31,640 nucleotides of DNA, from assembly GCA_036502005.1 (NCBI GenBank), contig DASXZH010000046.1, positions 1 through 31,640 on the forward strand. The letters are read 5' to 3'. This DNA is from DASXZH01 sp036502005 (lineage in GTDB: Bacteria > Armatimonadota > Fimbriimonadia > Fimbriimonadales > Fimbriimonadaceae). Positions 1-8,048 of this stretch are shown here, in pieces. Under the pieces are notes generated by a model. The model had not been told where the DNA came from and did not search any database. It was given only the letters and a program-made list of their open reading frames with translations. Position 1 is the stretch's first letter, and the number at the start of each line of letters is the position of its first letter. Both the position numbers and the translations under genes were made by a program.

Positions 1-2
1 CT

Positions 3-397
3 GAGTGCCAACCGGAAGCTAGAATCATCGACTTCTTAGTCATAAAATGAAGACGGTGCACAGGAATTAATAGATGCCTTTAAGTTGATGGCTATGGGGT
101 CGGGGGGTGGATCATGCGAACTACCCAGCCTAGTCACCAGCAACATCTTCAAAGGGCACCCTCCGAAGGTCCTACGGACCGAAGCAGGATAGCCCAGTCA
201 AAGCGGCTCCAACCGCGCGGGGCTGGGAAACGCCGACCACCCCCAAACCCAAAGGTCCGAAGACCGAAACAGCACTACTAATATACAAAGAACAGGACTC
301 CGGCATCGAAGATGTCATCGTTACGGGCAGTGCAGAGAAACGTCTCCAACTTATCCAAAGCGTTCTTAGGCTTTTCGAATCAAGATTCCGCTTCCTG
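3..397 (+). pseudogene. Possible decayed coding remnant upstream of the PQQ-like gene
   Basis: No intact ORF starts here, but protein-like sequence can be followed through all three plus frames. Frame 3 from position 3 reads to a TGA at 48-50. Frame 1 then runs from 46 to a TAG at 190-192 and includes the stretch DGAQELIDAFKLMAMG. Frame 2 is open from 134 straight into the gene below and includes ETALLIYKEQDSGIEDVIV. The frames join at short overlaps, as expected for single-base indels in a formerly continuous gene or for assembly errors. Product not recognised. The alternative is non-coding sequence that is open by chance. Confidence 0.22.
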
Positions 398-1618
398 TTG
401 ATCACCCTGGCAGTGATTCCTACTTGCGCAATCGCTTCACAGGATGATCCAATGCTCCCTGTCAAGTTCTCGCATGGCCGGGGATGGACAAAACGATTGG
501 CCACAGATGTAAACACCGCTTTCCAAGTGGGTGCATTTGTTATTCTGCAATCAAATTCGAAGATATTGGCACTTGAGGCGAGGACCGGAAGGCAGATTTG
601 GTCGGTTAATGCCAGAGTGCCCGATTCGCGTGATTACTACGCAATAGGACAAATAAGATCCAACTGGAACGGTTTGCTAGAATTGGCGATCAACGATGAT
701 CCTCATGGCGACACTTTCGCGCTTCGCGCTTACCAAGTTCAGACGGGACGCCTCCTTTGGGAAGCGCCAGTAAGCAGTATCAACCAAAGCATCCTTGAGA
801 AATGGCCCGCATTGGGTGCAATCGCAAGGGATGGCTCGCTGTTGGTGGATGCTAACGACGATCAACCTCTCGACCTGGATATCAAGACTGGTCGCGCTAG
901 GCCTTCTAGTTCTCTCAGCAAGGATGCGGCCGGGCTGATAGCCCTTGGAAGCCATGTCTATCGAGATGGGCGCGAGGTCAGGTTTGGAGTTCCTTGGGAC
1001 GGTTCGTTCACAGAGAATATTTCGCCGGATTAGGCAGAAATTTGGCGCGGCAACATTGTGGCCGCATATGACGGAACGCAATATCGCGAATTCGATATTA
1101 CAAAGTTCAGAATAGGCGGCTTGGCCTTCCTCTCCAATAATGCTGAGCATCCAACCATCGAGCATGATGATATCTGGCGCGGCGCATATATCAACAATGT
1201 GCGTGACTGGCCTGACAATGGGTTTCGCATGCCTTTCGGGCGGTCAATTCAAGGTGAGCTCCTCACCACGTTCACAAAGTATCCTGAGAACAAAGACAAC
1301 GGTGAAGATAAAAATTACAGCTATGGAGACCCCACAATAAGCGGTCCGTATGCGGTTATTGCCATTGCAGACAATGGCACCGCCCGAACTCTTCCATTTA
1401 GAGTCGACCCGGACCCGGCTCCGCCCTGCGTTTCAACCACGGAGGGCATTTACTTTGTTCGCAGTGGGGTCCTCTATCGCTACGCGAACGGCGTCAGCAA
1501 GTCAACGGGAATTCATCCTAGCAGCGCTTGTTCGTTCAAAATTCTGCCGGCGGGGATATTGGTCCTTCGAGCAGCAGAGCGGGGTTGTCAGATCAGACTA
1601 ATTCCGCAAGTTAAGTGA
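398..1618 (+). pseudogene. PQQ/beta-propeller-like exported protein interrupted by an in-frame TAG
   Basis: The reading frame opens at TTG 398 with a short hydrophobic signal-like segment (LAVIPTCAIA) and continues to TAA... end at 1618, but a TAG at 1031-1033 splits it. The codons after the TAG stay in the same frame (AEIWRGNIVAAYDG) and continue as coherent protein, so this is one gene with a nonsense codon rather than two genes. Blade-like repeats are visible: ALEARTGRQIWSV, AYQVQTGRLLWEA and DIKTGR, the A-x-D/x-x-TG-x-x-x-W pattern of PQQ-type propellers. The intact product would be about 406 codons. The frame is also open upstream to position 134, so the TTG start is uncertain. No ligand or enzymatic activity can be assigned. 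The gene is probably inactive, or the TAG is a sequencing error. Confidence 0.6.
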
Positions 1619-1900
1619 GCCCTGGACCACGCTCACCATCTCCGTGCTGAACTCCGGTCGCCCTGCAGCATCACGCATGGCAAAAAGCCACGCCCACTGG
1701 CAAAAAAACTCAACTCGCCAGCAAAAGAACAGTGTGCTTCTGTAACAATCACGCTAAGCTCGTCTTATCTCCTAACGGCCAAAAAACCAAAACCAAAACC
1801 ACAAATGGGGCCCTCGAAAAAAATAAAAAACAAACAATGAATCTGAACCAATTTTGTCAACCAAAACCCGACACAACAAGTTCAAAATCTAAAAACCAAC
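1619..1900 (+). other. Gene-free spacer, A/C-rich and G-poor towards its 3' end
   Basis: No convincing gene lies here. From about 1780 to 1900 the plus strand is strikingly rich in A and C, with CAAAAC-type hexamer runs near 1783-1800, and poor in G. Such sequence makes an unstructured RNA, so it could be the leader of the downstream Tat-protein gene. A 63-codon ORF from 1732 consists mostly of Lys, Asn, Gln and Thr codons from this bias and overlaps the next start, so it is not called as a gene. Confidence 0.4.
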
Positions 1901-3505
1901 ATGGACCAAAAACCAACGGTTAGCCGAAGATCCATCCTCAAAGCGGCTGCCGCCACCGCCATCCCGCTGAAGCTCCTACCCCAAAAACAAAAACCCCTAA
2001 GATGTATCAACATCGTCAACTTCATCCGTGCGGTGGAACCACGCGAGGCGATGGACCTGTTCGAACCGGTGCAAAAGCAGATGGCGACAATCAAGCGGCA
2101 CAACCTCCCGGCAACGTGGCTCCTCCAGTACGACGCCATGGTGCGCGGCCCGTTTGTAGACTTCCTAAAAGCAAACATGCCCAAAAAACACGAGGTCGGC
2201 CTATGGTTCGAGATGAACGAGGAGCACTGCAATGCGGCCGGCGTCAAATGGCGGGGGAGGCAAAACTACGAGTGGGACTGGTCCCCGTCCGTTGCCTTCA
2301 CCCTCGGATATACGCCCGAAGAGCGCTACAAGCTCGTTGATGCGGCATGCAAAAAATATAGAGAACTTTGGAAAAGCTATCCAAAGTCGGTCGCAAGCTG
2401 GAATCTGGATTCCCTCACCATCAACCACTTTGTAGAAAAGTATGGAGTGGAGGCGTTTGCCGTCTGCCGCGACCAAATCGCGACCGACGGGTTCACTATC
2501 TGGGGCGCGCCCATCGCCGGGTATTTCCCGAGCAAGACCAACTGCTGGTCGCCAGCCGTGGAAAAGCAAAACCAAATCAACGCGCCCGTTCTGCGAATGC
2601 TCGGCCAAGACCCCGTTTACTACTATCAGCGCGAATATCCCCTGCCCGACGGAAAAACAAGCACCGCGCCGGACACCATGGAGCCGGCCTGGCCCTCGGG
2701 CCAGTCACCGGTTTTTGTCGAGCGGTTCCTAAAGATGATCGCCGAAAACCCAACCGGCGAGTTCGCCTACGCGCAACTCGGCCAAGAAAACAGCTTCGGC
2801 TGGTCCTCCATGGCCAAGGGCTACGAACTCCAAATGGATGCACTAACCAAGCTCAAAGGCGTCGATATCGAAACGATGGGGCAAACAGGCCGCAAGTTCA
2901 CGCAGAGGTTCAGGCAAACACCGGTTCAAGCGCAAGTTCAGTTACAGGATCCATTCGGGCACACAAGCCCCGCCGAGAGGACCGTTTGGTATCAAAGCCG
3001 CTCTTACCGCGCGAACCTGCATTTCGATGGCGACACCGCCTTTTTCCGCGACATCACGGTCTACAGCGACAAAAATCCACAGCCATTCCTAACTGAACCA
3101 ACCACGGATACCAATGTCGAGCAGCGCGAGCCCGCCATTCTGGATGGCTACCATTGGCAAGGCTCGGGCAGGTTTAAGCGTAACGGTCAAGAAGTAAGGG
3201 TAAAGGGCCTCCACATTAAAGATCGTGGCAAAGCACTTTTTGTGGATTGCGGATCGTTTTCTTGCCTATTCGATGAAAGAACGATTTCAGTTTACGGAGA
3301 CGTGGTATTGGATTTTGAATGGGACAAGGCAAGGACCACGTTTGTGGGAGTGGACCGGGCCGACGCAAAGTATAAAGTTGGAGGATTCGACTATCGTGCT
3401 CGAGTTCTCGTTGGCGAGCCTAAACCTACCGAAACTGGCTGGCGAATTAAGCCTTGGACCGGAGAGTTTGTTTTGAGCTTCGCGTCAGCCTCGGGGGAGT
3501 ATTAA
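1901..3505 (+). CDS. Tat-exported protein, possible glycoside hydrolase/deacetylase-fold, function unknown
   Basis: The 534-residue product begins with a twin-arginine signal: SRRSILKAAAATA at residues 8-20 has the paired arginines and a hydrophobic alanine-rich stretch, so export as a folded protein is likely. Residues ~35-310 form an alpha/beta-rich region with conserved-looking aromatic and acidic segments (GLWFEMNEEH, WNLDSLTINHFVEKYG, DGFTIWGAP, YYYQREYPL). The overall look recalls the beta/alpha-barrel glycoside hydrolase/polysaccharide deacetylase superfamily, but I cannot point to a definite catalytic motif. The last ~180 residues look beta-rich. ATG 1901 is preferred because it places the RR motif correctly; no Shine-Dalgarno is visible and a CTAAAA box lies 6 nt upstream. 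The enzymatic role is uncertain; secretion is well supported. Confidence 0.6.
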   Translation: MDQKPTVSRRSILKAAAATAIPLKLLPQKQKPLRCINIVNFIRAVEPREAMDLFEPVQKQMATIKRHNLPATWLLQYDAMVRGPFVDFLKANMPKKHEVGLWFEMNEEHCNAAGVKWRGRQNYEWDWSPSVAFTLGYTPEERYKLVDAACKKYRELWKSYPKSVASWNLDSLTINHFVEKYGVEAFAVCRDQIATDGFTIWGAPIAGYFPSKTNCWSPAVEKQNQINAPVLRMLGQDPVYYYQREYPLPDGKTSTAPDTMEPAWPSGQSPVFVERFLKMIAENPTGEFAYAQLGQENSFGWSSMAKGYELQMDALTKLKGVDIETMGQTGRKFTQRFRQTPVQAQVQLQDPFGHTSPAERTVWYQSRSYRANLHFDGDTAFFRDITVYSDKNPQPFLTEPTTDTNVEQREPAILDGYHWQGSGRFKRNGQEVRVKGLHIKDRGKALFVDCGSFSCLFDERTISVYGDVVLDFEWDKARTTFVGVDRADAKYKVGGFDYRARVLVGEPKPTETGWRIKPWTGEFVLSFASASGEY

Positions 3506-3513
3506 GACTTAAA

Positions 3514-4446
3514 ATGGTCCCGAACACCGTTAAAATATCCTGTCTTTTTCTAGTGGTTACTTGCGGGTCGGCATTTGCCCAAAAGCCTCCCGTCAACAAG
3601 CTCTCGGTGCGCCTGATCGCAGCTATTAGAAAGAAGGACGCGACTCACGTGAAGGCCTTGCTGAAAGCAGGCGCTGACCCGAACAGTACCGCCAACGACG
3701 GAAAATCGGCGCTTGAAACTGCGCTGCTAACTAACGACTACCCAATCATTGAGACCTTGCTTGATGGTGGAGCGAATGTTAAGAAGCACGCCAAAAATGG
3801 GATGCCACTGTTGACCATGTCGGTGTCGAAACAGATAATGGTGGCCCTCCTAAAACATGGCGCTGATCCAAATGAAAAGTTTGACAAGATTGGAGATACG
3901 TATTTACAAGCTTGCGTCGAAGATAATAACGTTGCGATCGCCGCTGCCCTCTTGGAAAATGGTGCGAACCCAAACGTTGACAGCAATACGATGGAGACAC
4001 CCTTGGATACAGCGGTCAGCATGGACAAAGTTCGGATGGTGGAGTTGCTATTGGATCACGGTGCAGACGCCAACGGACGAAACTATTTCAACACGGCTCC
4101 GCTCGCAACTCTAGCCATCTTTACGAGCAGCGACAATAAGAACGACAAGTATCCCGACGCCGTTACGCTCGCCAAACTTCTGATCGCCCATGGTGCCAAA
4201 GTCAACGCCCGCGACGATATGGTGCGCAAGGTCTTATTCAACGTCGAGTTTGATTACGCTCAGGCCCTAGGTGTGAAGATCAAAAAGCATTTTGATCTCA
4301 GCGTTCCCCACGAGGACGGCGCTTCGGCTTTGGACTACGCTTCGTATCCGCCTCTCAGGGATTATCTGATTTCCATTGGCGGCAAAGCGTTCCTTCACGA
4401 AGACCCCTGGACTACGGTGAGCCGGGAGGTTGGCGAAAAGAACTAA
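3514..4446 (+). CDS. Secreted ankyrin-repeat protein
   Basis: The product is about 310 residues from ATG 3514. An N-terminal signal peptide (CLFLVVTCGSAFAQ, cleavage probably after AFA) directs export. At least five ankyrin repeats follow, seen as the repeated pattern A-x-x-LL-x-x-GA-[DN]-x-N: LLKAGADPN, LLDGGANVK, LLKHGADPN, LLENGANPN, LLDHGADAN and LLIAHGAKVN. Ankyrin repeats bind protein partners; the partner here is unknown. The same frame is open from 3454, but starting there would overlap the previous gene and bury the signal peptide. ATG 3514 follows that gene's stop by 8 nt and sits behind GGGGGAG at 3493, so the two are probably cotranscribed. The protein is likely periplasmic. Confidence 0.85.
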   Translation: MVPNTVKISCLFLVVTCGSAFAQKPPVNKLSVRLIAAIRKKDATHVKALLKAGADPNSTANDGKSALETALLTNDYPIIETLLDGGANVKKHAKNGMPLLTMSVSKQIMVALLKHGADPNEKFDKIGDTYLQACVEDNNVAIAAALLENGANPNVDSNTMETPLDTAVSMDKVRMVELLLDHGADANGRNYFNTAPLATLAIFTSSDNKNDKYPDAVTLAKLLIAHGAKVNARDDMVRKVLFNVEFDYAQALGVKIKKHFDLSVPHEDGASALDYASYPPLRDYLISIGGKAFLHEDPWTTVSREVGEKN

Positions 4447-4473
4447 ACTGCGTGGTCTACAACCCTTCCGTCT

Positions 4474-4501
4474 TTCGACGTTCGACATTCGACATTCGAC
4501 C
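4474..4501 (+). repeat. Heptamer array, unit TTCGACN
   Basis: Four consecutive 7-bp units TTCGAC followed by G, A, A and C lie in the spacer between the ankyrin gene and the aldo/keto reductase. This is one of six 7-bp-period arrays in the window, each with its own unit. Confidence 0.8.
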
Positions 4502-4532
4502 ATCTCCTATCCCCAATCCGTCAAAATAAGCC

Positions 4533-5500
4533 ATGTCTATTCCAACCCAACCATTCGGCCCCGATAAGATTCCCGTCTCTCGCATATCCCTGGGCTGTAT
4601 GGGGATGGCAGGAACATGGAACCCCGCCGAAGTTGGACCGGAGAACATCAAGCGGGCCATCGCAGCCTACGAAAAAGCTTAGAAGTCGGGATCAACTTCT
4701 TCGACCACGCCGACATCTACGGCCGTGGTGCCTGCGAATCGGTGTTTAAGGAATGCCTAAAAGCCGTCCCCGGCAGCCGCGAGAAGATCTTCATTGCGAC
4801 CAAGGTCGGCATTATTCTAGGCTCCCACTACGACCACAGCCCAGAACACATCCGCATGAGCATCCATGGCTCATTGGAAAGGATGGGCATCGAATACGTC
4901 GATCTCTACCAACTCCACCGTCCCGATCCTCTATCCCATCCCGCCGAAACGGCGGCCGTTTTGGATGACTTGGTGGCACAGGGTCTGGTCAAATACATTG
5001 GCGTTTCCAACTACTATCCGCACCAGGTTTTAGCGCTCAAGAAGTACATGAGAGCGCCCATTATCTCCAACCAAATCTCGATTTCGCTCCTGAGATTAGA
5101 CCCATTTTACGAAGGAGCGGCGGGTGGCACAGCCACCGAAACCTATGCCGGATCGGACTCCGGCGATGGCGTGCTAGATCAATGTCTGGAGCTCGACATT
5201 ACGCCACTGGCCTATAGTCCGCTAGGCGGAGGTCGCCTTTCTGGCAAACGCGACCTAAGGGACGACGAACCGGCAGCTCGAACCACGAAAGCCCTGGAGG
5301 AAGTGGGCTCCAAGCATAACGCCACCGCTGGCCAAGTGGCGCTGGCGTGGCTGTTGGCCCATCCTACCAAGATCATCCCGCTGGTGGGGTCTAACAATCC
5401 GGAGCATATTCGGGAAGCAGCCGGCGCAGCCAAGATTGAGCTAACGAGAGAGGAGTGGTACAAGCTCTGGATCGCGGCGAGGGGGAAAGCGGTCCCTTAA
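4533..5500 (+). pseudogene. Aldo/keto reductase (YdhF-like) with a single-base frameshift
   Basis: ATG 4533 opens MSIPTQPFGPDKIPVSRISL, the normal N-terminus of an aldo/keto reductase, but this frame stops at TAG 4680-4682. The rest of the enzyme (LEVGINFFDHADIYG onward) continues in the -1 frame to 5500. Restoring one T in GCTTAG (to GCTTTAG) gives the expected continuous AYEKALEVGINFF, for a protein of about 322 residues, close to family length. The downstream part keeps the catalytic tetrad: Asp and Tyr in FFDHADIYG, Lys in IATKVG and His in LYQLHRPD. It also keeps the NADPH-binding SPLGGGRLSG and the C-terminal VGSNNPEHI segments. Such enzymes reduce carbonyl substrates with NADPH in the cytosol. 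The lesion could be a true recent mutation or a sequencing error; programmed slippage at GAAAAAG is less likely. Confidence 0.8.
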
Positions 5501-5548
5501 GATTGACATGAGGAGATTCGAATACATTTCAGCGTTTGGTTGTTCGAG

Positions 5549-5590
5549 CCTCTCCCGCTTCGTTCCTCAGCGACCTCCTCTCGGGAGAGG
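5549..5590. repeat. Imperfect palindrome, possible intergenic repeat
   Basis: CCTCTCCCG at 5549-5557 pairs perfectly with CGGGAGAGG at 5582-5590 around a 24-nt loop. It lies between the converging reductase and sensor-kinase genes, so it could act as a bidirectional terminator. There is no strong T-run, and the sequence also looks like a dispersed palindromic repeat. Confidence 0.45.
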
Positions 5591-5653
5591 TGAACGTTCT
5601 GCAGGCTCAGGTAATGGAAAGGCTCAAAAGACTTGGGGACCCGCCTTCCGAAA

Positions 5654-5688
5654 CCGTTTACCGTTTACCGTTTACCGTTTACTGCTTA
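5654..5688. repeat. Heptamer array, unit CCGTTTA
   Basis: Four perfect CCGTTTA units (5654-5681) and a degenerate fifth, CTGCTTA, end 4 bp before the last base of the convergent sensor-kinase gene. Confidence 0.85.
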
Positions 5689-5691
5689 CGG

Positions 5692-7005
5692 TCATTTCGG
5701 TGCAACGGTCTGCAACTCGACCTTAAACTCCGCCCCGGGTTTGCGGTTCTGAACCGAGATCTGCCCACCGCGGGTAGCCACGATGTTCTTGCAAACGGCC
5801 AGGCCAATCCCGAATCCGCCCGAGGCCCGATTGCGAGAGCTTTCGCCCCGCGTGAACCGCTCAAAGACCTTTCCGATAAGTTCATCGGGGACGCCGGTGC
5901 CTTCATCGGCCACACGTACGACCGCCCGGCCGTCCACCGTCTCCAACACAACCCGGCAAACCGAACCGCTGGGGCTCACTCGCAAGGCGTTGTTCAGGAA
6001 GTTGTCAACAATGCACTGCAGCTCCTCCGGCCAGATTTGGGCGTACGCCTCCTGGGCGGTGACCTCCAAATGGACACCGCTGGCTTCAAAGCGGTCCAGC
6101 CATCGCGCGGCAGTTTGCTGGAGAACATCCGAGAGCTCGGTGACAGGGGCGGGGTGGTGGTTCGCTGTCGCCGAACGCAACAGCATCTCCAGAATGCCGG
6201 TAAGGCGGTCAACTTCAGGCAACATGCTCTCCATAGCCTTCTGATACTCATTGGGGGAGCGAGTCTTCATAAGGGTGCTCTCAATCCGGCCGCGAAGGAT
6301 AGCAAGGGGTGTCCTAAGCTCATGGGCCGCATCGGATGCGAACTGCTCCTCGCGCTTGGCGGTCTCTTCTACGTGATCTAGCATAAGATTTAGCTGAGTG
6401 GCGAACTCCCCAAACTCGGCCGTATCGGAGGACTCCAAACGGCGCGAAAGATCCGCTCCCGAGAACTCTGCGGCTTGCTCGGTCAGCTTAAAGAGCGGCT
6501 TAAAGGTGGCAGCGGCGGCGTACCAACTGACAACGCCGACCACGCCCACCATGAAGAACCAAAGGAAGGCGAGGATCAGAGTGAACCGGTGGAGACGAGC
6601 CTTTGTAAGGGTCCAATCTATGCCAGCCTCGATCTTGTAATCCTTCGTCTCGATGCCCTCCGAGGCAAAGCTGCTTGCGCCGTCTTGCCTAAGGTCGAAC
6701 GTGGAGTTATTATCGAGCGGCAGTCGGCCAATTTTGGTTTGCTCCGTCCCGTTCTTCGAATAGATCACGAAGCTGATGTTGGGGAAGGCGGTATAGGCCT
6801 CTTTAACTTCGGCTAGCTGCTCTTTTGCGGTGATCTCATCGGAGACCTGCTTCAGCGCTGAATCCAGAAGGTGATGGTCGGCGCGAAGTTCAAGCCTTTG
6901 AGACAGACCGATAATGCCAAGGAAAACGAGAGCCAAAATGGCGGCTGCGATGCCGGTGGTCGCCAAAGTCAGTCGCGTTCTGTGGTTTATGGTTACGTTG
7001 CGCAC
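5692..7005 (-). CDS. Two-component sensor histidine kinase
   Basis: This 437-residue membrane kinase senses an unknown signal and phosphorylates the regulator encoded just upstream. Transmembrane segments lie at residues ~12-35 and ~142-165, enclosing a ~105-residue extracytoplasmic sensor region. A HAMP linker follows (~168-220). The dimerisation/phosphoacceptor domain has the H-box FASDAAHELRTPL with His228. The ATPase domain has the N-box around Asn335-Asn339, the DEGTG G1 box at Asp367 and the GFGIGL G2 box at ~398-403. The architecture matches the EnvZ/CusS/BaeS class. Its ATG overlaps the end of the regulator gene by 13 bp, indicating translational coupling in one operon. The signal cannot be read from the sequence. 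Confidence 0.95.
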   Translation of the reverse strand: MRNVTINHRTRLTLATTGIAAAILALVFLGIIGLSQRLELRADHHLLDSALKQVSDEITAKEQLAEVKEAYTAFPNISFVIYSKNGTEQTKIGRLPLDNNSTFDLRQDGASSFASEGIETKDYKIEAGIDWTLTKARLHRFTLILAFLWFFMVGVVGVVSWYAAAATFKPLFKLTEQAAEFSGADLSRRLESSDTAEFGEFATQLNLMLDHVEETAKREEQFASDAAHELRTPLAILRGRIESTLMKTRSPNEYQKAMESMLPEVDRLTGILEMLLRSATANHHPAPVTELSDVLQQTAARWLDRFEASGVHLEVTAQEAYAQIWPEELQCIVDNFLNNALRVSPSGSVCRVVLETVDGRAVVRVADEGTGVPDELIGKVFERFTRGESSRNRASGGFGIGLAVCKNIVATRGGQISVQNRKPGAEFKVELQTVAPK

Positions 7006-7667
7006 TGGATCATATATCCCTTGCCGCGCACCGTGTGCAGCAGCTTTGGCAGGTCTTCGTGCTCGATTTTGTTGCGAAGGTAGTTCATGTAGACCTCAAC
7101 CACGTTGTCGTCTCTGGTTGGGTCGTCGTGCCAAACATGTTCAAGGATTTGGGCTTTGGAGACGGGCGTGCCAGCGTTTCTCATCAGAAGCTCTAGAAAA
7201 GTGAACTCGGTGGAAGAGAGGTATAAGTGCTTCTTGCCACGCGTGGCTTGGCGGGTGCGGATGTCGATCGACAGATCCTCGCACTCCATGACCATTCTGG
7301 TGTCGTCGCTGCGGCGTACTCTGGCCCTTACGCGGGCGAGCAATTCTGCAAGCTGGAAAGGCTTTGTGACGTAGTCATCCGCGCCGAGATCGAGGCCTTC
7401 CACGCGGTCTTGCACTTTGTCTTTGGCGGTTAAGAATAGAACTGGCGTAAGTATGCCTTCCGCCCGTGCGCTCTTAAGCACCTCGAAACCATCCATTCCG
7501 GGAAGCATCACATCGAGGACGACCAGATCGTATTCGCCGTTTCTAAGCTTGTTTAAACCTTCGGGGCCGTGGTAGGCGAGAGCTACTTTGTAGCCGGACT
7601 CTTCAAGGACTTGACGGAGAATATCCGCCATTTCCTTTTCATCTTCAACGACGAGAATGCTTTTCAT
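6993..7667 (-). CDS. OmpR/PhoB-family response regulator
   Basis: The 224-residue protein has an N-terminal receiver domain with the acidic pair near Glu8/Asp9, the phosphoacceptor Asp52 in VVLDVMLPGMDG, Thr80 and Lys102 (VTKPF). The C-terminal winged helix (residues ~128-222) carries the STEFTFLELLMRNAG and VVEVYMNYLRNKIE segments and the RGKGYMI wing. It is the partner of the kinase whose gene overlaps its 3' end. It probably binds tandem direct repeats at target promoters, possibly its own; the spacer upstream has GTGATAG heptamer repeats and a TATCGCGATA palindrome, but nothing links them to this protein directly. Confidence 0.96.
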   Translation of the reverse strand: MKSILVVEDEKEMADILRQVLEESGYKVALAYHGPEGLNKLRNGEYDLVVLDVMLPGMDGFEVLKSARAEGILTPVLFLTAKDKVQDRVEGLDLGADDYVTKPFQLAELLARVRARVRRSDDTRMVMECEDLSIDIRTRQATRGKKHLYLSSTEFTFLELLMRNAGTPVSKAQILEHVWHDDPTRDDNVVEVYMNYLRNKIEHEDLPKLLHTVRGKGYMIQCAT

Positions 7668-7693
7668 GATCTTGGAGACGAACAGTCAGTGCT

Positions 7694-7764
7694 AAGTGAT
7701 AGGTGATAGGTGAAACGGAGAAGCCCATTTTCTCCCTATTTCCTATCACTTATCACATTTCACC
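7694..7764. repeat. Inverted pair of heptamer arrays around a hairpin
   Basis: The left arm has three 7-bp units (AAGTGAT, AGGTGAT, AGGTGAA; 7694-7714). The right arm (7742-7764) holds the reverse-complement units TATCACT, TATCACA and TTTCACC. Between them GGAGAA (7717-7722) pairs with TTCTCC (7730-7735) over a 7-nt loop. It lies upstream of the response-regulator gene and could fold as one long stem. Confidence 0.7.
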
Positions 7765-7787
7765 GCTCTCCTAGGATAACGCTAGCT

Positions 7788-7797
7788 TATCGCGATA
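7788..7797. promoter_or_regulatory. TATCGCGATA palindrome, possible operator
   Basis: A perfect 10-bp palindrome about 120 bp upstream of the response-regulator start. A protein-binding site is possible, but no second copy or partner is visible. Confidence 0.2.
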
Positions 7798-7812
7798 GAT
7801 TGGCGCTGGAGC

Positions 7813-7866
7813 TTAGAGTTCTGTAAGGTCAAGTTTGCCGTCGCGGTTGACTCGGTGGTCCGGAGT
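7813..7866 (-). pseudogene. Possible relic of a dockerin/EF-hand protein C-terminus
   Basis: Read on the minus strand, the end of a short ORF encodes VNRDGKLDLTEL before a stop. This resembles the Ca-binding loop and exit helix of dockerin/EF-hand repeats, although the usual first Asp is missing. Just upstream of it (7868) the CGCAAAG-type inverted element begins, so it may be the tail of a gene truncated by that element. A chance resemblance over 12 residues cannot be excluded. Confidence 0.22.
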
Positions 7867-7867
7867 A

Positions 7868-8006
7868 TCACGCAAAGACGCAAAGCCCGCAAAGTTCGGA
7901 TTGAATTGCTTTAGCGGTTTCTTCCAAAATTGACTGAATAGGTTGGTACGGCGCAACAGCGAACTTCTCTCCTTAATCTCTTTGCGAACTTTGCGTCTTT
8001 GCGTGA
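7868..8006. repeat. Inverted element with CGCAAAGA-type arms
   Basis: The left arm (7868-7899) contains TCACGCAAAGACGCAAAG followed by CCCGCAAAGTTCGG. The right arm (7978-8006) is its near reverse complement, ending in TTTGCGTCTTTGCGTGA. The arms are built from ~8-bp CGCAAAGA units and enclose a ~78-bp core without a gene. It looks like a small non-autonomous mobile element or MITE. A related element lies at 9914-10033. Confidence 0.65.
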
Positions 8007-8048
8007 AATTATCCCTCGGCACAACTGTGCCAAGTACCAAGCCGAAGC

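Noticed and set aside
1732..1923. 63-codon plus-strand ORF
   Set aside because: Composition simply reflects the A/C-rich spacer, and it overlaps the start of the Tat-protein gene.
4670..4685. Programmed -1 frameshifting in the aldo/keto reductase
   Set aside because: GAAAAAG is not a proper heptamer in the zero frame, no downstream stimulatory structure was seen, and this family is not known to use frameshifting.
5508..6381. Plus-strand ORFs of 72 and 281 codons
   Set aside because: They run antisense to the well-supported sensor kinase and through the CCGTTTA repeats; their products look like translated shadows with no domain.
7813..8040. 75-codon minus-strand ORF as a gene
   Set aside because: Most of it is the inverted CGCAAAG element; only the last ~15 codons resemble protein, so a relic is noted instead.
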